From contig NCSJ02000387.1 of the NCBI GenBank assembly GCA_002812745.2, positions 1-38,137 on the forward strand: 38,137 bases of DNA. The letters run 5' to 3'. The notes beneath the pieces were generated by a model, which did no database searches, had not been told where the DNA came from, and was given only the letters and a program-made list of their open reading frames with translations. This document shows positions 29,701-38,137 of the stretch, in pieces. This DNA comes from Scytalidium lignicola. Taxonomy: Eukaryota > Ascomycota > Leotiomycetes. The number at the start of each line of letters is the position of its first letter. Within the stretch, counting starts at the first letter, position 1. The translations under genes were made by a program, and so were the position numbers.

Positions 29701-32700
29701 AGCTTGCTGTAATTGAAGAAGACGCATCTACCCAAGCAACCCAGAATGGCCATACAACGCCCGTATCTCGCGAAGATCCTGAACCCGGACAATACTGGAT
29801 GAAACCAACGAAGGAAGAGATCCAAGGAATGAACCGAGTCCAACGCCAGAAAGTTACGAGGTTTACGGTCGGAAGAGATGGCGTAGGAGAGGTCACTTTT
29901 AATGTACCAGTTGATCTGACAAATATCAATCTAGATGAAATCTTTGATGATATGGTCGTCCTTCTTCCACGTTCATGCACCGTTTACCCCAACCCATCCA
30001 AGAAACCGCCCATGGGCAAAGGTCTCAACGTTCCGTCTACTATCTCTTTGAAAAACTCCTGGCCTCGTGGCAAGGATAAGCGAACTCCTACTGGGGAGAA
30101 GGCTGGTCCACGCGTGCAGAAGCATATAGAACGTCTTAAGAGGGTTGCCGATACCAACTTTGTTAATTATGAAGCAGACACAGGTGTTTGGACCTTCACA
30201 GTTGAACATTTTACAACCTATGGCCTGGATTATGATGAAGAGGATGAAGGTGATGGTGCTAATGAGCTTGGACAAAATACCCTAAGCGTCCTGCCAGGTA
30301 CTCCCACACCTAGAGGTCGCCCCCTACATAGTGAACAGTTTGAAGAGTCGTTTGTTTCCGCTTCCCAGCTGAGCCCTACGGAGTCGGACCCTGATGACAC
30401 CTTCGATTTCAAGAGAAGAAGGATCCTTCCTGGAGCGTTTGATAATGGTGGATATGTCGAAGACAAGGGCATGGAAGATGAAGAACAACAGGGGCCGCCT
30501 TTTTTAGATGATCGCTCCGTGGGTTCGCTCTCTGATAACGCCGTCGAAGAGCCAATGGACCAAGACGACGTTTTCGTTGATGATGAATCTGTCAGCATCG
30601 TGGATCAAGAGATGGCGGGCGCTTATCCCGAAGCTGACAATACCGCGGAGCATGAAGATGACTCGCACAACGATGAGATTGATATGGATGAGACACCTGG
30701 AGGAATAATGAGGGCCAGAATGAGAACAAGTAAGAGTTTGGGGTCACCTATTAAAAGGAAGTTTAAGGCCGGTGATGATTGGACTAGTGCACTGCAAACT
30801 ACGATCAGTCCACAGAAACAGGATCGAGCACAGTTGAAAAGCATGATGGAGATCCAAGAAAATGAGTCGCGATCGGCTGAGCCTGCTTCTGTAGTAAGAA
30901 ACAGAGTTATCTCAGATGGACGGGGATTTGCAACAAGCATTGACCTGATGAATTCATTATTCGGGCAACCAAAGAGTCCAACAAAGGTTCAAAAGACTCC
31001 AGCAAAGTCACAAGGTTTTGAGGTTGGTGTTCCTTCTTATGCATGATACTATGTTTCTAGGGATGTTGGCAGGGCCGTTTGTTGAGCCAACTCATGTATT
31101 TAAATGAAATAGAATGAATTTGCTAAAAACTTTGTCTAGTTTCCATATGAACTGAAATCCAAAACCGGTGACGACCTGAGCAAAATGAGTGAAACGGAGC
31201 GTGCCTTTCATGATTCTATGAAGCCTAGCTGGAGTTATGACGGAACTCTTGTCTACTCCACATGTCCAGATGCCAATGCATTTGGCAGATCTTCGCGCCG
31301 TGCGAGAGAGAAAGATGGGCTGTTAATAATACAAAAGGGGGGCGTTGTCTCGGAAAGCCGTGATATACGATTTGCAAAATTCTCCAATGAGGTAAAAGTT
31401 ACCTAAATGAATTTAGGTACAGATCTAATGCAGATATAGTCTTCGGCAAACCTTCTCAAGAAACAGAAATCCTTCACTAGTATTGAAGACTCGAACGGGG
31501 TTCCTCAAGCAAGCCTATTGAAAACTGTTTCCTTCTCCGACTTTTTCGACAATAATGCACGAGATCCAGCAGCTATGCACGAGAAAATCGTTTGGGAGCT
31601 AGCCAGTGTTCTGTTTGACGAAATTGTTATCCCGAACGAACTAGATCACATCCTCAATGCAAAGAATCGCTTGCGAAAAGCTAATTTATCCGATTTTTGG
31701 CAGAAGCTTGTCGATCACTCATCCGCTCAGCAAGTTGCGATGGCAAAATCCAACGAAGAAAAGGCGATCGCATGTCTTGCTGGGCGTAGGATTCCGGATG
31801 CCTGTTCTTACCTTGCAAGTGGGAAGGATTTCCACCTTGCAACTCTTGTAGCTCTCATTGGATCGAACGATGGAATGAGAAAGGACATGCGTGAGCAACT
31901 TAATGAATGGCGGAAATCGCGTGTGCTCTCAGAATTCAATCAGCCTATTCGAGCTATCTATGAAATACTTGCTGGTAATGTTTGTGTGTGTGAGGGTTCC
32001 AAAGGACCAGCTGAGGATCGCATCGAGTCTTTTACCATTTCTAAGCGCTTTGGCCTAGACTGGAGGGAAGCTTTCGGTTTAAGACTGTGGTACGCTATTC
32101 ATACGAATTCTGATATCGAGGCTGCTGTTAAGATGTTTGATGAGGATCTCTTGCAGGAGAAGGAAACCGCAAGACCTATAACCTGGTATGCGGAGCAGAA
32201 AATACCCACCTTGTGGAAAGATCTAGAACTTGAAAAACGAAAAGATCTTCTTTGGGGTTTGTTGAAGATCTATGCACTCCCTGATACTGATCTAGACGCT
32301 GTCCTGAGTCCCGAGAACTCTCAACTGTCCCCCCTTGACTACCGTCTATCTTGGCAACTGCGATGTGCACTAACCTCATTTGGTGTAATTGAAGCCCGCG
32401 ACAATGCAAACGATAAAGCAGACCAATCTACTCTTTCATTTGCTGCTCAACTTACCAGCGAAGGCAGCTGGCTCGATGCGACCTTTGTCCTTCTTCATCT
32501 ATCATCTACCGATGCTAGGAAAACAGCGATCCAGAATCACTTAGCTCATCATGCTAGTCGAATTGGATCAGCAGATAGTCAGAACTTCATCACACTGACA
32601 CAGGAGTTCAAAATTCCTCAAGCCTGGATCTGGGAAGCGAAGGCTCTCTATATGCGAAGTGTAAAGCAAGACTCAAAAGGAGAAGTCGAATGTTTAATCC

Positions 32701-33224
32701 AAGCAGCATCATTCGACGAAGCACATCGTACCTTCGCAAAGAAAGTCGCACCTACGCTAATAATAGAGCAAGATTATGCTGCTCTACGCGTGTTGCTAAA
32801 TGGCTTTCACGGGAAAGAGAATAGCATTTTAGAATGGCACCTTGGTGGGGAGATCTATCAGGACTTCCTGACATTAATTGATTCCCAGAAGAAAAGTCAT
32901 GCTGTTGATGATCTCGTCCTCGAGAGACTCTTGGCTGGTTTACCAGCTGTAGCTAATGAGGTCAACCACCCGGATTTCTTAGAGAAGGTAGCTATTCAGC
33001 TTATCAGCGAGGATGTTGCGAAGACAGTGGTTAATAATGGCAAGAGGGGTGAAGTGAGTATATTTGCAGACATCATAATAAACGAAACTTTGCTAACGAA
33101 ACACAAACAGAAAGCCAACCTAGCCAAAGTGCTACGGCTACCACTCACGGAGGATAAATACCTACAGCATACGGTCGAACTTAGTCTGGAATACTATAGA
33201 AACGTCATAGCGGGTGTGAAATGA
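26769..33224 (+). CDS. nup145: Nup98-Nup96 nucleoporin precursor (Nup145 type), six exons
   Basis: Nuclear pore polyprotein that self-cleaves into an FG nucleoporin (Nup98/Nup145N) and a Y-complex scaffold (Nup96/Nup145C). Exons: 26769-26892, 27010-27105, 27376-31022, 31140-31391, 31440-33053, 33111-33224, total 5847 nt, 1948 residues. It begins MSGFGGFGGFGQ, then GLFG/FG repeats, with a GLEBS motif at about 200-243 (YQNICFQPAYQKW) that binds Gle2/Rae1. The autoproteolytic domain ends in EHFTTYGLDYDEED; cleavage is expected between F1019 and T1020. The Nup96 part has RTSKSLGSPIKRKF, LMNSLFGQ, GFEFPYELKSK across the third intron, HEKIVWELASVLFD, and the terminal KVLRLPLTEDKYLQHTVELSLEYY. The third intron has an unusual GTTGGT donor. 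The last, 33054-33110 (GTGAGT, GCTAACG, AACAG), is 57 nt without a stop, so it is easily missed. The first two introns interrupt FG repeats. Confidence 0.95.
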
Positions 33225-33805
33225 TGGGACATGTTTAGCAAGCGATGTTAGTCTGATGCAGCAGCTCCAGGACTCGTGACTTGGATGGGATGGGATGTGA
33301 GGAGAGCTGTTGGGGGAAATGAAGAAGGAAACTTGGATTCGCTACAGAGCATTTATGAAGGCATGGGAAGCAAAACAATGGGAAGCGAGTAGGGAAAGAT
33401 AGGCCTTGGAATCTTAATAATCAGTTTGTAACCATATTGTAGCATAGCGTAGCGTGGCATCATGGTATGAAATTACATACGGTGACGCCCTAAATGATCA
33501 CTGCATTATCAATTCTTATATCCGAAGGTACAATTCATTGTCAGGGATAAATGGCACTTAACTTGGTTTCGAAAGTCTTGTATGTGCTATCAATTCTAGT
33601 TTTATATTGCGCAGAGTAAGCATTATGATTAGCCAGACTTCCAACAAATCTCAGTATTTTTCCATCCTAGAATGTACGCCACCCATAGCTAAATCAATCT
33701 GACATAGAGTCTCATTCCAAATATCGATTCCAAAACCCATAGTATCATCTTTCCAAACGCCAAACACCTTACAACCTTCATCTTGTATTTTTAAAACCAT
33801 CAAAA
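33225..33805. other. Convergent 3' region between Nup98-Nup96 and the DUF676-like hydrolase
   Basis: About 580 bp downstream of both genes. Contains a small GCATAGCGTAGCGTGGCAT quasi-repeat near 33445. No gene or clear terminator was identified. Confidence 0.4.
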
Positions 33806-35402
33806 TCACAGCTCGACCTGGTTTCCAGATATCCGGATGTCTTTGGAATTTGAAGAACTCTTGTACCAGTCATTGGTAGTCCATTGAACAATTAGCTTTG
33901 CAGCTAGATCAGACATCTCATTGTATCCTGGATTGTCTTCAGGGTTAAACATCGCTATAGGAAAGTATCGTCAGCAAACTTTTTCACGGAGTTACTACAG
34001 AAGAAGAAAGTAGAAGCGTACACATATGAGCCAAAGTTTCATCAGTCGCAGCATCGTTGATAGCCTCAACGAAGAATTTCCGGGCCTCCTTCTTCGGAAG
34101 ATTGCAAAAGGTCCTCTGATTCCCAATGACACTCCCAACCAGGCTTCCATCCGCTTTACTCAGCGCGCGCTTGCCCAGCCTCGTATAGATATTGGTGAAG
34201 CCAACGCCCAGCTCCTTATTCAGAGTCAACATAGCAGCAACGCGCTTCTTTAGCTCCTCTCCTTTCATCAGGCACCCCACAAATTCGAGGTGTGATCCCA
34301 CCCAAGTCCATCCTTCCGTGATATGGTCTCTGTTCAGATAGGCAGCAGCACTACCAGCCACCACGGCTGCGCCAGCGCCAGCGTACATTGCGAGCTTTCC
34401 CCAGCGCTGCCAAGATGGGACTGTAGCATCTGTAGTCGGAGGCGCAGGCAGCGCAGCAACTGGTTTCTTTTCTTCTTTCTTCGTTTCCGACGATGAGGCT
34501 GCTGCGTTGCTACCCCAAATCGCGCCTGTTAGACTGCTGAGTTGGGTGTAGGCAGTCGTCGCTGTCTGGAAGTGGCTTTCAGCACCATGCGCCACGACGC
34601 CTGGAGAGATGCCGAGGTATGGAGTATCAAATGCTAGGACGCCTTGGATGTATGGGAACATGAAAGCGTTCAAGATGGCAGCATCCGAGCTGGTGATCTC
34701 CGTGGCATGCGAGTCGATGGCCTGGTCCGAAGTTATCGAGATCATTGTATCTGCTGCCACGATTCCACCCATACTATGTCCAACCAGGATCGTGTGCACC
34801 GAGGGCTCGATTGTAGGTGAAGGAGTCTGGTGTTCGACTTCGATATCAATAACCTTCTCCTGCAGCCTGGAAACCGATGTTATCAACATATGGCACTACT
34901 AAAATAAAATAACATAAAAAGCTTGTAGGAGTTTGTAGTAGTATAGAGACNTTTTTTGTTTTACTTACCAATCACGAAACCTGCTCACACATTCCGTTAA
35001 ATCACCCCTCGTCTCGAATTTCGGATACACAATGGCGCGCACATCGACTTTGGGTAGTCCACGACTGACCATCGCGCGAAGATGCTCGGGGAATTTGCCA
35101 AACGTATCATCACCACCCTGCATATATTAGAACCTAGCCTTAATTATATATTTTGTTTCAATGGTATATAATTGTCTTTTGGATAAAGTATTAACCTTGA
35201 ATCCATGAATAAAGCATAATAATAGCGTCTTCTTCATATTTTCGTTTGTTGTTCTCTCCTCCGCCTTCGTCCTGGAATCTTTTTGAGGATTGGATGTATG
35301 CTGCAGCAGGTCAGGCTGGATACTTTCTGTAAAGGCGCATTGGTGCGGGCGGTGAGTTTCAGCAAATCGAGCCACTTGTGTCACCCCCGCACATGACTTC
35401 AT
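33806..35402 (-). CDS. Alpha/beta hydrolase, DUF676-like serine esterase/lipase, four exons
   Basis: Exons: 35196-35402, 34969-35117, 34022-34866, 33806-33954. This gives 449 residues from the ATG at 35402, or 394 from the in-frame ATG at 35237. The second start (MKKTLLLCFIHGFKGGDDTFG) looks more natural, because the first 55 residues are polar and unlike a conserved domain. Intron joins rebuild FIHGFK-GGDDTFGKFP, RFRDW-LQEK and ETLAHM-SMFNPEDNPGYNEM, all sensible in frame. HGFK is the oxyanion region, and VGHSMGGIVAADTM holds the nucleophile serine (S150 long or S95 short form). A hydrophobic segment LAMYAGAGAAVVAGSAAAYL after a Lys/Glu/Pro linker suggests membrane association. The C-terminal HMSMFNPEDNPGY supplies a candidate catalytic histidine. 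Substrate is unknown; members of this fold act on acyl lipids. An ambiguous base (34951) lies in the second intron. Confidence 0.75.
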
Positions 35403-36395
35403 TGTCCGAAAGAGGAAATACCTCTATGATTGAAGACGAGCGAAACACTTCATCTCTATATTCTCTACTTATTATCTACATATTACAGTCTAGAGACTAG
35501 TTTATTGTTGTTTTTCATTCCGCGTTGCGTTTAGCAGTCTCACTGCTGTCCGATTCTCAAAACGCCACAACTCAGCCTCGTACACAAGGCTGAATGTAGC
35601 CGTAGACTCGGTGGCATATGTTGACTGGTTTTGATTATGATAGTAGCTCGATTACGGAGACAGGTTACATTTGTGAAGATCTCCAGTTGTATAACTGTGA
35701 CAAATGACAGTGTTGAGAACTGCCATCCTTTCAAGATCAGTCTAAAGCCACCTGGTTAATTGCAATGATACTTTGTACTCAACTTAGTTCATATCACCAA
35801 GATAAATGCACTTTATTGGACAAAATTCTGGCTTATCGTTCATATTATTACTATCGTATAGAGTTGAGACCCTTTCTATCGGACTCTAATTAAAAGCCCC
35901 GATCTAATTCCGATGCTATATCTCCCATCCAGGTTCAATAGACCCAACCATGACCTAACGTTGTGAACCTAACCTATCCATACCACCCATCCCATCCATC
36001 TCATTCGTCCCAACGTTCCATTTGTCATCCTTCATGGAAGATTGCCACCATTTCATCAGATTAGAAGAAATCACAGGTCTAGAACGCCAATACTCCGAGG
36101 ATTTACCCCTTTTGATACCCTACCACGCCATGCCCTAAAAACAGAAAACCCAGAGAGAAACGCCGTTCCAATGCAAGTAACTATTAAGATCGGTTCATCC
36201 GATGCATCTATGACATAGGAAATAAAACGAAAAAGAAACAATTTTGCACAAGAGAGGAGCATATCCCTTTCTGATACAAGGATCTTCGAATATCAACGGT
36301 GAAAGACATTAGTTTCATTAGCCTCTACCACCATATATTTTCCTAGCCCATGCTCCGTTTGATGTAACCATTGAATGAAATGACAGTGCATCTGT
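35403..36395. other. Intergenic region between the cyclin and the DUF676-like hydrolase
   Basis: About 990 bp between two minus-strand genes: hydrolase promoter at the left, cyclin 3' untranslated region at the right. It contains C/T-rich runs of CCCATCC type near 35975-35997. No gene was recognised. Confidence 0.4.
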
Positions 36396-37580
36396 TCAGC
36401 AATGGTGATATCTGGATTGTTGGACTCCGAGAAATCGAGAGAGGATATTTCCAGCCATGCTTCTGGACTTCTTGGTTGGGATCTCGGTCTTGAAGTCATC
36501 AATGCTCTCAATCTCGTACGGAAGGAGGGTTCGACTAGCAGCAGCATTGTGCTGATTAGCGATGTGAACTTGTGAATAAGACTCGGGACTCCGGGAAAAG
36601 CGATCTTGAGATCCATTGTTACAGAGAATTTCATACTCCTCACGGTAAACCGCACTATCGACGCTGCTAGCCGGTGTCGTAGAGCGAGAGAAAGTAGATC
36701 GGTACGAAGATGCTGAAGATCGTAGAGTGTCTGCAGTGCCGGAGCGGGAGAGGGGAGGAACATCGGTGGAAGATGGTGTTGGGCATGCGTGGTAGGTATC
36801 GTATCCGCCAATGACAGTACCCGTTGGATCAACATACTCGCAATGATAGGACATGATTGGAGAAGGAGTGTATTTGCCTTCGTGGTTGGGAAGCCAGTAC
36901 TCGCTTGCCTGTTGATATTGCAAACAAGCCATCTCTTGTTGGAGTCTGTGCTCAGCCATGGCAATACGATGCTGTTCCTTGATGCGTGCTTGCTCTTCTG
37001 CCATCTGGATCTCAGCACGGATGGGAGCCAGGAAGGGGTCCAGATGGAAGTAGAGATCTTGATCGGTGATGATCAAATCCCATTCCAAAAGGTGAAGAAG
37101 TTGTTTTTCCATGAGGTTCACCTCTGTTCGGGAGAAGCCAAATGGCTCAAATCCCCGCACATTAGAGTACTCGGCCCAGTGCTTGTTCTTTGGAGAAGAG
37201 TCATTAAGGAACTTGGCAGCGAGGATGAGAGAGGCCAGAAAGATGCGGTGGACTGTGCATCGGAGACCCTTCGCAACTGGTGGAAGTCGTTGCTTCAATC
37301 TCGCGAGGTAGACCAAGGATGTCATGAGAGTAGGCACCTGGACGTTGGATCTCCGGACGAGTGAAGTAATGAACTTCTCAAGGGAAGGAAGTTTAGCTTC
37401 GGCTTCAGCGTCGGCAGCAGCGGCTTGAGGTGGTTGAATTGGCTTTGACTGAGCAGGCGAGTCGCACTGAATGACATCTGAAGCCTTAGCAGCGAGATAT
37501 CTGATCATCTCTGAGCTGACAGGCATATAGATGAAGTGCTCGAGAGCAGCCTCGTTGAGACGGTTGTCGGCGAATGACAT
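36396..37580 (-). CDS. pclA: Pho85-type G1 cyclin (Pcl1/Pcl2/PclA-like)
   Basis: Single-exon 394-residue protein. Cyclins of this group activate the Pho85/PhoA cyclin-dependent kinase at G1/S and in morphogenesis. The N-terminus has [21 protein letters not shown], followed by an Ala/Pro-rich stretch ([14 protein letters not shown]) and a cyclin box at about 65-185: [78 protein letters not shown] Gln/Glu-rich helix ([19 protein letters not shown]) comes next. The Ser/Thr-rich C-terminus contains SP/TP sites such as YTPSP and TTPASS that a CDK could phosphorylate. The start is chosen because [20 protein letters not shown] is the family-like N-terminus. Confidence 0.87.
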   Translation of the reverse strand: MSFADNRLNEAALEHFIYMPVSSEMIRYLAAKASDVIQCDSPAQSKPIQPPQAAAADAEAEAKLPSLEKFITSLVRRSNVQVPTLMTSLVYLARLKQRLPPVAKGLRCTVHRIFLASLILAAKFLNDSSPKNKHWAEYSNVRGFEPFGFSRTEVNLMEKQLLHLLEWDLIITDQDLYFHLDPFLAPIRAEIQMAEEQARIKEQHRIAMAEHRLQQEMACLQYQQASEYWLPNHEGKYTPSPIMSYHCEYVDPTGTVIGGYDTYHACPTPSSTDVPPLSRSGTADTLRSSASSYRSTFSRSTTPASSVDSAVYREEYEILCNNGSQDRFSRSPESYSQVHIANQHNAAASRTLLPYEIESIDDFKTEIPTKKSRSMAGNILSRFLGVQQSRYHHC

Positions 37581-38137
37581 GATTCTGAGGTTGTGAATGT
37601 TGAACTGAAGTGGCTGGTAGAGAGGAATTTTTATATAAAAAATTAAAAAGTGATGGTTGAGGGAGAAGGACGGCGAGTGTAGAAAACAGTTTTAAATGAT
37701 GGAAATAAAAAATCGTAGATATCAATCGTTATTGTCGTTATTGTTCAACTGCTGGCCACAATAGCATCAATGTGGTGAACAATAGGTCGAGGGGGTTCCT
37801 ATTGTCCCTTCGTGGACGAGGCAGAGCGGGAAGGCTGAAGGCTGAAGATAGAAGGCTGCGCAAGTAACAGTCAGTCCCAGACGTGCAGGGCAGAAAATAG
37901 CGAGGCAGCTAAGCCAGCCAACCACGTGTTGATGAGAGAGGGTCGCTAAAGGTACTTTCGTACTCACCACGAAGACAACGCAGCACAAGAAAAGGAGAGA
38001 CTTGGTGCGAGACCTTTTTTGCTTTTGTATAAAGACAGAGTGCGAAGGCAAAAAGGAGATGGACAAAGACTGCCGACCAGCGGAAATCCTGGAGATAATA
38101 ATTACGAGTGCACACCGGCGCAGTCGACCACGATGGG
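37581..38137. promoter_or_regulatory. Upstream region of the cyclin gene, to the window edge
   Basis: About 560 bp containing the presumed cyclin promoter. A CACGTG core lies at 37923-37928. AT-rich near 37630-37720 (leader or TATA-like TTTATATAAAAA around 37630). No further gene starts before the window ends. Confidence 0.4.

Noticed and set aside
31047..31440. Separate gene for the Nup96 part, starting at ATG 31185
   Set aside because: The sequence before this ATG (FPYELKSK from 31140) and the exon joins on both sides match a fused Nup98-Nup96 precursor, and no promoter-like interval exists in the 117-nt gap.
1..38137. tRNA, 5S rRNA, CRISPR or prophage features
   Set aside because: No B-box-like GGTTCGANTCC in a foldable context, no 5S-like sequence and no spaced direct repeats were found on reading both strands; exhaustive covariance searches could not be run.

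Overview
The window reads as nuclear DNA of a filamentous ascomycete (Pezizomycotina). The introns are mostly short (47 to 136 nt) with GTRNGT donors, CTRAC-type branch sites and YAG acceptors. The URA3-type gene carries the long internal insertion seen in Sordariomycete/Leotiomycete pyr4 proteins. A fused Nup98-Nup96 gene, a PclA-type cyclin and glutamine-rich epsin also fit. I lean towards Leotiomycetes, but this cannot be settled from the sequence alone. There is no operon, phage, CRISPR array, rRNA or recognisable tRNA, and no intact transposon.

Layout: (1) 1-3.8 kb: orotidine-5'-phosphate decarboxylase (+), then about 2.4 kb holding only a broken reading frame. (2) 3.8-7.9 kb: a cytosolic Hsp70 (-) and ribosomal protein eS19 (+) diverge from a 1.3 kb shared upstream region. 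That region contains an array of seven GAA units at exact 5-bp spacing plus palindromic heat-shock-element cores. (3) 7.9-10.3 kb: a 24-bp minisatellite followed by an unassigned 506-residue protein with a zinc deaminase signature (HVE...PCPTC), basic nuclear-localisation-like clusters and a SUMO-interaction-like N-terminus. (4) 11.2-14.5 kb: complex I assembly factor NDUFAF3-like and a dihydroxy-acid dehydratase, both (-). The dehydratase has an 8-nt microexon and no evident mitochondrial presequence. (5) 14.5-17.7 kb: gene-free, shifting from GC-rich to AT-rich, with ten copies of TACAGTA/TACTGTA. (6) 17.7-20.0 kb: a membrane-anchored alpha/beta hydrolase fused to a dual-specificity phosphatase resembling RNA 5'-triphosphatases. 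(7) 21.8-25.8 kb: epsin (+) and a divergent centrin/Cdc31 (-). (8) 26.8-35.4 kb: the Nup98-Nup96 precursor (+), convergent with a DUF676-like alpha/beta hydrolase (-). (9) 36.4-37.6 kb: a Pho85-type G1 cyclin (-).

Most genes are housekeeping and are not functionally coupled by position. The items most worth following are the uncharacterised deaminase-like protein, the Hsp70 promoter array together with the stop-free 63-nt Hsp70 intron, the hydrolase-phosphatase fusion, and the dehydratase microexon. Spliced gene models were built by hand. In every multi-exon model the exon lengths sum to a multiple of three, and the junctions restore conserved family motifs where the family is recognised.
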